Origin: SZAS-18 sp031370675
GTDB lineage: Bacteria; Verrucomicrobiota; Verrucomicrobiia; Chthoniobacterales; SZAS-18
Length of the DNA stretch: 28,858 nucleotides
Assembly (NCBI GenBank): GCA_031370675.1
Contig: JANMQT010000355.1
Location: 1 to 28,858 of the forward strand
Direction of reading: 5' to 3'
In this document: one piece after another, positions 15,971-23,090 of the stretch
How positions within the stretch are numbered: position 1 is the stretch's first letter
How the letters are laid out: each line of letters starts with the position of its first letter
Made by a program: the position numbers and the translations under genes
Notes under the pieces: model-generated
Databases searched by the model: none
The model's input: only the letters and a program-made list of their open reading frames with translations
What the model was told of the DNA's origin: nothing

Positions 15971-16981
15971 ATGATAAAGAAGAAAATACCATTCCTGACC
16001 GTCCTGACGGCGGTCGCGGTCCTTGGTTTTGCGAGCGCGCTGCGCGCCGAGACCAATGAGGTCCGCATGTCACGCCAGTTTGGCCTGAACTACCTCGCGA
16101 TTGACGTCATGATCGAGCAGAAGCTGATCGAGAAATATTGCAAGGAGGCCGGGATGCCCGACGTGAAGACGACCACGGTGCAGCTGGCCGGCCCGGCCGC
16201 CATGAATGACGCGCTGCTTTCCGGCAGCCTCGATTTCGCCACCGGCGGTGTCCCGGCGCTGACCACGCTGTGGTCGAAGACCAAGGGCACGCCGCTCGAA
16301 GTGCGCTCGATCGGGGCACTGGGCAACATGCCGAACGTCTTCTACACCACGAATCCCAACATCAAGTCAGCCAAGGACTTCACGGACAAGGATCGGATTG
16401 CCGTCACGTCCGTAAAGGTCTCCACCCAGGCGATCTTTACCGAGATGTTTGCGATGAAGGATTTTGGCGACAAGGGCTTCGACAAATTAAACGCGTCGAC
16501 GGTCAGTCTATCGCATCCCGATTCCACGGCCGCGTTGATGACTCCGGGCAGTGAAATCACCGCTTATTGGTCGAGCCCGCCGTTCATGTTCAAGCTTGCC
16601 AAGGCGCCCGGCGTCTATGCGATCACGGATTCGTACACGATGTTTGGCGGACCGGTGACGTTCAATCTCGTCTGGTGCACGAGCAAATTCCGGACGGACA
16701 ATCCGAAGGTGTTTGGCGCCGTGGTGAAGGCCTTTCGCGAGGCGACCGCCATTATCAACAAGGACAAGAAGGCCGCGGCCGAGTTGTACGTAAAATTGAA
16801 TCCGAAAGAGAATCTCGAGGAGACGCTCGCGATCATGAATGACCCGCGCATTACCTTTGACAACAACCTCAACGGAGTGCTGCCCGTGTCGATTCACATG
16901 GCGAAGACCGGCCGCATCCCCAAGGCACCGGAGTCGACGAAGGAATTCCTGTTCCCCGAGGTGCAGGATTTCGCCAAGTAG
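15971..16981 (+). CDS. ABC-type solute-binding protein (NMT1/SsuA/TauA-like), orphan
   Basis: This 336-aa periplasmic binding protein has a Sec signal peptide (MIKKKIPFLTVLTAVAVLGF, cleavage likely after ALRAE region, residues 24-27). Its type-II fold resembles nitrate/sulfonate/thiamine-precursor binding proteins: LSGSLDFATGGVPALTTLW, then a second lobe with VTSVKVSTQAIFTEMFA and TEFLFPEV-like end. In this family the protein delivers a small ligand to an ABC importer. No permease or ATPase gene is next to it, so the partner must be elsewhere. The ligand is not predictable; aliphatic sulfonates, taurine, nitrate or pyrimidine precursors are possible. A run of seven C bases lies 3 nt upstream of the ATG, with no Shine-Dalgarno sequence. 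A strong terminator follows. Confidence 0.85.
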   Translation: MIKKKIPFLTVLTAVAVLGFASALRAETNEVRMSRQFGLNYLAIDVMIEQKLIEKYCKEAGMPDVKTTTVQLAGPAAMNDALLSGSLDFATGGVPALTTLWSKTKGTPLEVRSIGALGNMPNVFYTTNPNIKSAKDFTDKDRIAVTSVKVSTQAIFTEMFAMKDFGDKGFDKLNASTVSLSHPDSTAALMTPGSEITAYWSSPPFMFKLAKAPGVYAITDSYTMFGGPVTFNLVWCTSKFRTDNPKVFGAVVKAFREATAIINKDKKAAAELYVKLNPKENLEETLAIMNDPRITFDNNLNGVLPVSIHMAKTGRIPKAPESTKEFLFPEVQDFAK

Positions 16982-17000
16982 GTCACGGACGACCCTTCCA

Positions 17001-17037
17001 GGCGGCGACCGGGTGACCGGTCGCCGCCTTTTGTTTT
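17001..17037 (+). terminator. Rho-independent terminator after the solute-binding protein gene
   Basis: A perfect 12-bp GC-rich stem (17001-17012 with 17017-17028) closes a 4-nt loop GTGA and is followed at once by TTTTGTTTT (17029-17037). It begins 20 nt after the stop codon at 16981. It isolates dapB from the upstream gene. Confidence 0.93.
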
Positions 17038-17077
17038 CGGCGTTGCGCGCGGCCCCGCCGTCTGTCAGGTAAGGCGC

Positions 17078-17824
17078 ATGGAACCGCTTCGCGTTTCACT
17101 GGTCGGCGCCTCGGGCCGCATGGGACTGACCGTGCAGGAGTGCGTTCGGCGGCATCCGGAAACTTTTACCCTGATCGGCCTGCCCGCCCGGGGCGACGAT
17201 TGGCCGGCAGCGTTCGCATTCTGCGACGTCGTGATCGACTTCAGTCTTCCCGAGACGACCGAAGCGCTGATCGAAGCGGTTGTCGCGGCGAAGAAACCGC
17301 TGGTCGTGGGCACGACCGGCCACGACGACGAAGCACGCGTCCGTCTGGCGCTCGCCGCGAAGTCGGTGCCGATCTTACTCGCGGCAAATTTTAGCGTGGG
17401 CGTGAATGCGTTGTTTTGGCTGACGCGAAAAGCCGCGGAGATTCTCGGTCCGGATTTTGATTTGGAAGTCATCGAGACGCATCACCGCCTGAAGAAGGAT
17501 GCGCCGAGCGGCACGGCGCGCCGGCTTGTCGAGATTCTGGCGGAAGACCGCCGGCTCAGCCTCGAGCGCGATCTCCGGCATGGCCGCTCCGGTCAGGCGG
17601 GACCGCGTGAAGCGACCGAGATTGGCGTGCATTCCGTGCGCGGCGGCGATGTCGTGGGCGAGCACACAGTGCTTTTCGCCGGGCTGGGCGAGCGCCTGGA
17701 GTTGACCCATCGCGCGGCGAGCCGGGAAACGTTTGCAGTCGGCGCGTTGCGCGCCGCAGCTTGGCTGGCGCCGCAGAAGCCGGGTCGGATTTACGACATG
17801 GAGGACGTGCTCGGGCTGCGGTGA
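17078..17824 (+). CDS. dapB: 4-hydroxy-tetrahydrodipicolinate reductase DapB
   Basis: DapB carries out the NAD(P)H-dependent reduction step of the diaminopimelate/lysine pathway. The 248-aa protein has the Rossmann start VGASGRMG (9-16), VVGTTGHDD (77-84), AANFSVGVN (102-110), and the signature ETHHRLKKDAPSGTA (133-147) with catalytic His135 and Lys139. It ends with EDVLGLR as usual. It stands alone between a terminator and an inverted-repeat element. The start is ATG 17078 with AAGG 3 nt upstream, which is rather close for a ribosome binding site. It is slightly shorter than the E. coli enzyme (about 273 aa) but within the family range. Confidence 0.96.
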   Translation: MEPLRVSLVGASGRMGLTVQECVRRHPETFTLIGLPARGDDWPAAFAFCDVVIDFSLPETTEALIEAVVAAKKPLVVGTTGHDDEARVRLALAAKSVPILLAANFSVGVNALFWLTRKAAEILGPDFDLEVIETHHRLKKDAPSGTARRLVEILAEDRRLSLERDLRHGRSGQAGPREATEIGVHSVRGGDVVGEHTVLFAGLGERLELTHRAASRETFAVGALRAAAWLAPQKPGRIYDMEDVLGLR

Positions 17825-17839
17825 GGGGGATCGAAATGA

Positions 17840-17966
17840 GGTAGGGACGCGCGTCCTTGTGCGTCCCAAAGCGGCGGGCTCCCCTTTGTGTCGGATTGGG
17901 TCGTGCCATGCCCGGAAAGCGTCCAACGGGCAATATTTGGGACGACCGGGGACGGTTGTCCCTACC
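17840..17966. repeat. 127-bp inverted-repeat element with GGTAGGGAC ends
   Basis: Arms 17840-17870 and 17936-17966 (31 nt each) are reverse complements at 24 of 31 positions. The outer 9 bp (GGTAGGGAC/GTCCCTACC) and the inner 8 (GTCCCAAA/TTTGGGAC) are exact. A smaller stem TGCCCG/CGGGCA (17909-17914, 17927-17932) lies inside. T bases follow the right end. It fills the spacer between dapB and the convergent membrane-gene pair. It could be a REP/MITE-like dispersed element, and as RNA it could terminate dapB transcripts. No target-site duplication is evident. Confidence 0.8.
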
Positions 17967-17998
17967 TTTTTCCATCGTGTCGGGACGACGCGAACCAT

Positions 17999-18496
17999 CT
18001 ATGGCCAGGGGTTGCCGTTTTCGTCGAGCAACCGCTTGATTTGCGCGCCGCCGTTCGGCCGGACCGCAATCTCGACCATCAGCTTGCCGCCGGGCGGTGC
18101 GTTTCGGCCAGCGCCTTCCGGCACATAAAATCGCTCGAGATCGTAAATGAGCTCGCTACCCTCCCGGCGCGCCCTGAGCACCGGCCAGTTGCGACGTTCG
18201 TCATCGAATTCGCTCTGCCGGTAGCTCTTCACGCTTTCGATGCCCCATGCTTGCCCGTCGGGTTTCAACCTCACCCACACCGCAGCCGGTAGGGGCTCCT
18301 GCTTCAGCGCTTCCGGGAGACGGCTGATCTCATAGCGAAGTATCACGTAGTCGCCGCGCAGGAGATCCCGGGGATCGACCGGCACCGTGCGCAGGCGATA
18401 GACCGGATAGCCCAGGCCCACTGCATGGTAGGCATAGAGGCCCGTCAGCGCGAGCAGTTGGGCGAGGAGGAGCGCGTAGAGAGCTTTGCGATTCAT
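17999..18496 (-). CDS. GDYXXLXY-domain membrane-associated protein
   Basis: This 165-aa protein has an N-terminal TM or signal anchor (residues 4-22, KALYALLLAQLLALTGLYA) and the family-defining GDYVILRY at 48-55, followed by a beta-rich domain. GDYXXLXY proteins are typically encoded next to DUF2157/DUF4401 membrane proteins; their function is unknown. Here the ATG overlaps the stop of the DUF2157 gene as ATGA (18496-18493), so the two are translationally coupled and probably form a complex. The longer open frame upstream (to 18760) overlaps the partner gene and was rejected. The C-terminus (LLDENGNPWP) ends about 30 bp from the inverted-repeat element. Confidence 0.88.
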   Translation of the reverse strand: MNRKALYALLLAQLLALTGLYAYHAVGLGYPVYRLRTVPVDPRDLLRGDYVILRYEISRLPEALKQEPLPAAVWVRLKPDGQAWGIESVKSYRQSEFDDERRNWPVLRARREGSELIYDLERFYVPEGAGRNAPPGGKLMVEIAVRPNGGAQIKRLLDENGNPWP

Positions 18497-19509
18497 GGCG
18501 CGGGGGCGGGAGTGGGCTTCAGCAGACGGCGCCGCCAGCGCGCGAGGACGAAGGCACAGGCGAGCATCAGGGCCCCGCCGCTGAGAAAAATCAGGCCCGT
18601 GTTCAACATCGTGCCCACCAGCCGGATGTACGTGGACATCAGGACGAGGCCGACCATGACGAAACCCAGATTGAGCTGGTGCGCGCGGTCCCCGATGCGC
18701 ACCGCGCGGTAAATCAGCAGCAGCGCGAACACGAAAACGATCAACCAGACGAAGGGCCATGCGGTTTTCGTGTCGAACGGCTTCGTCTCAAATCCATAGG
18801 TGTACGCGGCGATGAAGAAAATCAGGACGCCCAAATACTCCCCGGCGGTCGCCTGGGCGGTCTCGCCGAGCCGCAGCCAAAGCCACGAGAGCCCGGAGCA
18901 GGCGAGGCCGAAGCCGGCGGCACCTAGGATTTGCAGCGTGAATTCATCAGACCACCAGCGTGTGTCGGACGCCAGCCAAAGCCGGACGTATTCATGCAGC
19001 CACGCCTGTTGCAGGCAAAACACGGCGACGAGAAAGACGAGGAAGGCGCCCACGCTGCGCGTCAGCCATGGCACGAGGAGAACCAGCAGCAACCAAGCGA
19101 GAAAGAGGCCTGACGCCTTCCCCGACACGTGGAAAATCTGGCTGATCAGCGCGAGACCCAGCAAGGGAAGCACACTAGCGACTGAGAACGCCCCCTCCCA
19201 CCACGCGCGCCCCAAACCGTGCGCTTTCACCTCGATGCCCGCCGCGGTCGTGGTCGCCAGCAGCAGGAGCAACCCGCCCATTTTGACCACGGGCGGGATG
19301 TCGCGCCAATTGCTGGCGATGACCAGCGCAATTCCGCCGAGGATGAGCACGACGCCGATACCGATGAAGATTCCCATCAGCCGGCCGTGACCGTCCGCCG
19401 CGGGATACCGGGCCAGGATGGACGCGCCCTGTGCCGGTTGAATCACCCCGTCCGCCACCCAGCCGTCGATTTCCGGTTTCAACTGCGATTGGGTCAAACG
19501 CTTGGCCAT
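18493..19509 (-). CDS. DUF2157 polytopic membrane protein
   Basis: This 338-aa protein has a DUF2157-like soluble N-terminus (LTQSQLKPEIDGWVADGVI, about residues 5-40) that typically precedes multiple TM helices. About ten helices follow, from LMGIFIGIGVVLILGGIALV to LIFLSGGALMLACAFVLARW, with a short basic C-terminal tail. No catalytic motif is visible and the family function is unknown. It is the promoter-proximal member of a two-gene operon with the GDYXXLXY protein. A TAGCGT hexamer (19521-19516) sits 6 nt before the ATG, consistent with a very short or absent leader. Confidence 0.85.
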   Translation of the reverse strand: MAKRLTQSQLKPEIDGWVADGVIQPAQGASILARYPAADGHGRLMGIFIGIGVVLILGGIALVIASNWRDIPPVVKMGGLLLLLATTTAAGIEVKAHGLGRAWWEGAFSVASVLPLLGLALISQIFHVSGKASGLFLAWLLLVLLVPWLTRSVGAFLVFLVAVFCLQQAWLHEYVRLWLASDTRWWSDEFTLQILGAAGFGLACSGLSWLWLRLGETAQATAGEYLGVLIFFIAAYTYGFETKPFDTKTAWPFVWLIVFVFALLLIYRAVRIGDRAHQLNLGFVMVGLVLMSTYIRLVGTMLNTGLIFLSGGALMLACAFVLARWRRRLLKPTPAPAP

Positions 19510-19604
19510 GACCGGACGCTAGCCAATCGTTCCCTGGACGTGAAATCGAATCGACCCCCCGCAGTATCGGCCGGGTCGATGGCCGGGGCCCCGCGTAAGG
19601 TTCT

Positions 19605-19632
19605 TTGCAACCGGGGGCGCAGGTGATAGTTT
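19605..19632 (+). promoter_or_regulatory. Candidate tatA promoter
   Basis: TTGCAA (19605-19610) and TAGTTT (19627-19632) are spaced by 16 nt, and the latter ends 8 nt before the ATG at 19641. Matches to consensus are partial (4/6 and 3/6). AAGGA at 19634-19638 lies only 2 nt from the ATG, too close for a normal Shine-Dalgarno site. Confidence 0.25.
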
Positions 19633-19640
19633 CAAGGACT

Positions 19641-19937
19641 ATGAATCCGTTCCTCGCACTTAACATGCCGGGTGGTCCTGAGTTGATGATCATCTTCTTC
19701 CTGGTGCTCGTGCTCTTTGGAGCGAAGAAGCTTCCGGAGCTCGCCCGCGGGCTCGGCCAGGCGGTCAATGAGTTCCGCAAAGCCAAGGATGACTTCAACA
19801 AGGAGCTGGAAAGCGCCAATCCCAATGCCGTTCAGGTGCAGGAAAATCGCGACAAGCAGCCCTACGCGCCCGCACCCACGGCAGCGCCCGCGACCGCGGC
19901 CGCGCCGGTGGCCCCGCCGACCAACCCGGTCAACTGA
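19641..19937 (+). CDS. tatA: Twin-arginine translocase subunit TatA/TatE
   Basis: This 98-aa pore-forming subunit of the Tat protein export system has a short periplasmic N-terminus, one TM helix (about 13-26, PELMIIFFLVLVLF) and the hinge FGAKKLPELARGLG. An amphipathic helix follows (AVNEFRKAKDDFNKELE), and then a disordered Ala/Pro-rich cytoplasmic tail. Its length and hinge fit TatA rather than TatB. No tatB or tatC is adjacent, so the gene stands alone. A rho-independent terminator follows directly. Confidence 0.92.
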   Translation: MNPFLALNMPGGPELMIIFFLVLVLFGAKKLPELARGLGQAVNEFRKAKDDFNKELESANPNAVQVQENRDKQPYAPAPTAAPATAAAPVAPPTNPVN

Positions 19938-19958
19938 TTCCGACAGCATTTCCAGACG

Positions 19959-20004
19959 ATCGGGTCCCCGGAGCGAAGCGCGCCGGCGACCCGATTTTTC
20001 TTTT
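19959..20004 (+). terminator. Rho-independent terminator after tatA
   Basis: The stem ATCGGGTC (19959-19966) pairs with GACCCGAT (19988-19995). It can be extended inward by CCGG/CCGG and is followed by TTTTTCTTTT. It begins about 20 nt after the tatA stop and ends 6 nt before the next start codon, so that gene probably needs its own initiation or readthrough. Confidence 0.85.
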
Positions 20005-20010
20005 CCTGCG

Positions 20011-20904
20011 ATGCGCGCGCGGCTGCTCTGCCTGGCCTTGGCGGTGTCTTTTGTCGCGCCGGAGGTCGGCGCGCGGAATTTCACCGTTGCAGCCTATAAT
20101 CTCGAAAATTTTTTCGTCAGTGAGCGTGCGGAGGAACTAACTTCGCCGCCGCGAAAATCAGACGCAAGCACTAAGGCGCTCGTCAAAATATTGTGCCAAG
20201 TGCGGGCCGATGTGGTGGGACTCAGCGAAATGGGAACGCCGGCGGACCTCGAACAGTTGCAGCGGCGTTTGCAGAAAAGCGGCCTCGATTATCCGCAAAG
20301 GGCATTCTTGAAAGCCGCCGAGGGCGATCGGAACCTCGCATTGCTCAGTCGCAAACCAATTGTCGCGCGGAACTCGACGACGGACCTCACTTACGAAATG
20401 GATGGCACGCGGCAGCGCGTCCGACGCGGGTTTCTCGATGTGACCGTGGAAGTCGCGCCCGGCGTCACGGTCCGGCTGGTTGGCGCGCATTTGAAATCCC
20501 GACTGACCCGTAATTCCCCAAACGAAGCGCTCGCGCGTCGCAATGAGGCTGCGCTCCTGCGCCGTCACGTCGACCACATTCTTACGGCTGAACCACGAGG
20601 TTTGTTGCTCGTCTGGGGTGATCTCAATGACGTGCGGAATTCACCGGCAGTCGCGGAAATCCTCGGTGGAAAACAGCGTACGCTTTTCGATCTCGTCCCG
20701 GCCGATCGGGAGGGCGACCGATGGACCTGGCACGACAAGACCACCGATAGCTACCAGCGCATCGACTACCTCCTTGCGAACCGAGGGTTGAAGCGGCGGC
20801 TCGTTCGCGAAGAGACATGGGTGGATCGATCGCCCGACTGGCGGAGAGCCAGTGACCATCGGGCCGTCGTGGCGACGTTTCGTTTGATACCGGCAACGCG
20901 CTAG
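20011..20904 (+). CDS. Exported endonuclease/exonuclease/phosphatase-family protein
   Basis: This 297-aa protein has a Sec signal peptide (MRARLLCLALAVSFVAPEVG, cleavage after GA near residue 22) followed by an EEP fold. Active-site phrases are all present: AAYNLENFF (Asn), VGLSEMG (metal-binding Glu), GAHLKSR (His), VWGDLNDV (Asp/Asn), RIDYLL (Asp) and ASDHRAVVATF (Asp-His pair). It should therefore be a metal-dependent phosphodiesterase or phosphatase acting in the periplasm or outside the cell. Substrate (nucleic acid, phosphoinositide-like or other) is not determinable. It starts just after the tatA terminator. Its TAG stop shares the sequence CTAG with the stop of the convergent ridA gene. 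Confidence 0.87.
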   Translation: MRARLLCLALAVSFVAPEVGARNFTVAAYNLENFFVSERAEELTSPPRKSDASTKALVKILCQVRADVVGLSEMGTPADLEQLQRRLQKSGLDYPQRAFLKAAEGDRNLALLSRKPIVARNSTTDLTYEMDGTRQRVRRGFLDVTVEVAPGVTVRLVGAHLKSRLTRNSPNEALARRNEAALLRRHVDHILTAEPRGLLLVWGDLNDVRNSPAVAEILGGKQRTLFDLVPADREGDRWTWHDKTTDSYQRIDYLLANRGLKRRLVREETWVDRSPDWRRASDHRAVVATFRLIPATR

Positions 20905-21278
20905 CCGACCGCCGCGATCACCTGGATCTCAATCAGGCAGCCGAAGTGCAGCGGCAGCGTCGGCACGATGGCGCGCGCCGGACGATGCGTGCCCAGCACC
21001 TTGGCGTAAATCGTATTAACGCGGTCCCAGAGGCTCAGGTCAGAGAGGTAAATGGTGACCTGAAGCAGCCGGTTGAGCGAAGTCCCGGCGGAGCGCAGGA
21101 CCGCTTCCACGTTGCGCAGGGTCAGCTCGGTCTGCTCTTCAATGGTCTCCGGCACGAAGCCCGCTCGTCGTGGGTCAATCGGCAGCAGACCGGAAACGTA
21201 GATGAGTCCGTCGTGCACGATGGCTTGCGAATAATGTCCGGCCGGGATCGGAGCTTCGGGGGTGAGGATCGCCTTCAT
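20901..21278 (-). CDS. ridA: RidA/YjgF family enamine/imine deaminase
   Basis: RidA proteins hydrolyse reactive enamine/imine intermediates such as 2-aminoacrylate and so protect PLP enzymes. The 125-aa protein has the family pattern: AGHYSQAIVHDGLIYVSG (13-30), NVEAVLRSAG (56-65), and the key Arg102 (HRPARAIV) and Glu117 (CLIEIQVIA), so it should be active. ATG 21278 is preferred to the upstream frame (to 21359), which would overlap the divergent regulator's start and adds Arg-rich sequence. It is divergent from an Rrf2 regulator with 73 bp between them. It ends tail-to-tail with the EEP gene, with a 4-base overlap. Confidence 0.92.
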   Translation of the reverse strand: MKAILTPEAPIPAGHYSQAIVHDGLIYVSGLLPIDPRRAGFVPETIEEQTELTLRNVEAVLRSAGTSLNRLLQVTIYLSDLSLWDRVNTIYAKVLGTHRPARAIVPTLPLHFGCLIEIQVIAAVG

Positions 21279-21351
21279 GGGAATCTCATGAAGCACGTGC
21301 CGCGCCGCCGTCTGGCGTTGCATCCAGGGCGGAATCCGACACGATGGCGAC

Positions 21352-21798
21352 ATGCGCATTTCAAAAAAGGCCGAGTATGCCCTGCGGGCGCTCTTTGCCC
21401 TCGCTCAGGCGCGTCCCGACCGGCCGTTCCCGATCCAGGATCTTTCCCAGCGCGAGAACATCCCGATCAAGTTTCTCGAGCAAATCCTCCTCAGCCTGCG
21501 GCGGGAGGGACTGCTCGAAAGCAAGCGCGGGGTCGGTGGCGGCTACCTGCTGGCGCGCCCGGCGACCGACATCACGGTCGGTGAGGTGATTCGCCTGCTC
21601 GACGGCCCGTTGGCGCCGGTCGCGTGCGCCGCGCGCGGCACCAACGAAAAATGCACCTGCCGCGACGAGCGCACCTGCCCGCTGCGCCTCGTCATGACCG
21701 AAGTTGCCAACGCGATGAGCGCGTTGCTGGACGATCTCAGCTTGCGGGACGCGGTCGACCGCGTGCCGGCGGGCGCGCGGTTTAGTTTCGAAATCTAG
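21352..21798 (+). CDS. Rrf2-family transcriptional regulator with a four-cysteine cluster
   Basis: This 148-aa regulator has an Rrf2 winged helix: MRISKKAEYALRALFALAQA at the start, recognition region ENIPIKFLEQILLSLRREGL (35-54), and wing RGVGGGYLLARP (59-70). Cys92, Cys101, Cys103 and Cys109 (VACAARG, KCTCRDERTCPLR) could bind an Fe-S cluster, as in IscR or NsrR, although the spacing differs from IscR and a structural or redox role is also possible. In other bacteria Rrf2 proteins control Fe-S assembly, cysteine metabolism or nitric oxide responses. Divergent placement from ridA suggests it may regulate that gene. The 73-bp spacer shows no obvious long palindrome. It converges with the exporter operon, with 9 bp between stops. 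Confidence 0.88.
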   Translation: MRISKKAEYALRALFALAQARPDRPFPIQDLSQRENIPIKFLEQILLSLRREGLLESKRGVGGGYLLARPATDITVGEVIRLLDGPLAPVACAARGTNEKCTCRDERTCPLRLVMTEVANAMSALLDDLSLRDAVDRVPAGARFSFEI

Positions 21799-21807
21799 GC
21801 GAACCGG

Positions 21808-23043
21808 CTATTCGAAGCGCAACGCCTCGATGGGATCGAGCGACGCGGCCTTGTAGGCGGGATAGAGGCCGAAGCCGACGCCGATGACCGTGCAGACCAG
21901 CAGGCCGGCGATGGCCCAGCCGAACGGAAAGAGCACGTCGGCTTTCAGCCACATGGCCAGGGCGTTGCCGCCCAAGACGCCGAAAACGATGCCGGCGATC
22001 CCGCCGACGACTGAAAGGAAGACTGCCTCGACGAGAAACTGGCGCAGGATGTCGTTTCGGCGGGCGCCGATCGATTTTCGGACGCCGATCTCCTTGGTGC
22101 GTTCGGTGACGCTGACGAGCATGATGTTCATGATGCCGATGCCGGCCGCGACCAGCGCGATGAAGCTGATGACAAATGCGCCGGCGCGAATCGAGTTTGC
22201 GATTTGCGCGAAGGCGCTGGAGAGCGAGTCGTTGGCGTAATACTCGAAGTCGTTTTCATCGCCGGGCTTGAGCCCGCGCGCGAGCCGCATCGCGCCAAAG
22301 GCGGCGCTCAGAGTGCGCTCGTAGGCAGCCTGCGATTCCGGCTGGATGGCGATGTTCACCGTCCGGTTGGCAGATCCAAAATCCTCGAAAAAGCGGGAGA
22401 GGGGAACGATGGTGATCCCGTCCTGGTTACCGCCGAAACCGCCGCCCTTCGACTGGAATGTCCCGATGACGGTGTAGTTTTTGCCGTTGATCTTGATGTC
22501 CTTGCCGATCGGGCTCTCGTTGGGGAAGAGGCGCTTTTCGAGTTCCTTGCCGATCACGCTCACGTTGCGCGCGAGCGAGACGTCGCTCTCGTTGATGTTG
22601 CGGCCCTCGTCGATGTTGAAGGAGTTGGCGATCAGGAAGTACTGGTTCGTGCCGACCAGCAGCGTGCTCTGGTTGGTCTTGAGCCGGCCGCGGGTCGCCT
22701 GTTTGCTGCCATCAAACACCTTGAGGCAGATGGCGGCGTTGTAGCCCTCCATCCCGCGGATGAACGCCTGCGCCTGCTGGAGCGACACGTTCTTGCGGTT
22801 CTCGTATTTCTTGCTGTTGCGTCCGCCGCCGCCGCTCAGCAGCGGATACTTGGCAAACTGAAAGATGTTCGAGCCGAGAAACGTCAGGCCGGTCTCGATG
22901 GACGACTGCAACGCGCCAGTCGCGGTCATCACGCTGATCACGGAAAACACGCCGATCGTGATGCCGAGCATCGTCAGCGACGACCGCAGCTTGTTCGCGC
23001 CCAGTGAATTGAGCGCGAGCTGGATGGTTTCCTTGAAGGGCAC
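21808..23043 (-). CDS. MacB-type ABC transporter permease (second permease of operon)
   Basis: This 411-aa permease has a cytoplasmic N-terminal helix and TM1 (LRSSLTMLGITIGVFSVISV), then a MacB periplasmic core domain (about 60-280, with RLFPNESPIGKDI) and three TM helices of FtsX type. The FtsX phrase IGIMNIMLVSVTERTKEIGV is followed by RKSIGARRNDILRQFL. It has no ATPase domain. GTG 23043 was chosen because it directly precedes PFKETIQLALNSL, the expected amphipathic helix; the open frame further upstream overlaps the preceding permease gene. The 47-nt spacer to that gene carries TTCGA-rich repeats. It probably pairs with the other permease as a heterodimer driven by the ATPase at 24448-25227. 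Confidence 0.88.
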   Translation of the reverse strand: MPFKETIQLALNSLGANKLRSSLTMLGITIGVFSVISVMTATGALQSSIETGLTFLGSNIFQFAKYPLLSGGGGRNSKKYENRKNVSLQQAQAFIRGMEGYNAAICLKVFDGSKQATRGRLKTNQSTLLVGTNQYFLIANSFNIDEGRNINESDVSLARNVSVIGKELEKRLFPNESPIGKDIKINGKNYTVIGTFQSKGGGFGGNQDGITIVPLSRFFEDFGSANRTVNIAIQPESQAAYERTLSAAFGAMRLARGLKPGDENDFEYYANDSLSSAFAQIANSIRAGAFVISFIALVAAGIGIMNIMLVSVTERTKEIGVRKSIGARRNDILRQFLVEAVFLSVVGGIAGIVFGVLGGNALAMWLKADVLFPFGWAIAGLLVCTVIGVGFGLYPAYKAASLDPIEALRFE

Positions 23044-23052
23044 GGGGACAGG

Positions 23053-23086
23053 CAGTCGAAGGACGAAGATCGAAGGTCGAAAGCCA
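23053..23086. repeat. Short TTCGA/TCGAAG tandem array in the permease-permease spacer
   Basis: The spacer contains TCGAAGGACGAAGATCGAAG followed by GTCGAAAG, about four copies of a CGAAG word at intervals of 6-9 nt. It covers nearly the entire intercistronic gap. Vocabulary is shared with the larger TTCGA inverted repeat at 9296-9453, but no second arm is seen here. Confidence 0.6.
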
Positions 23087-23090
23087 GAGG

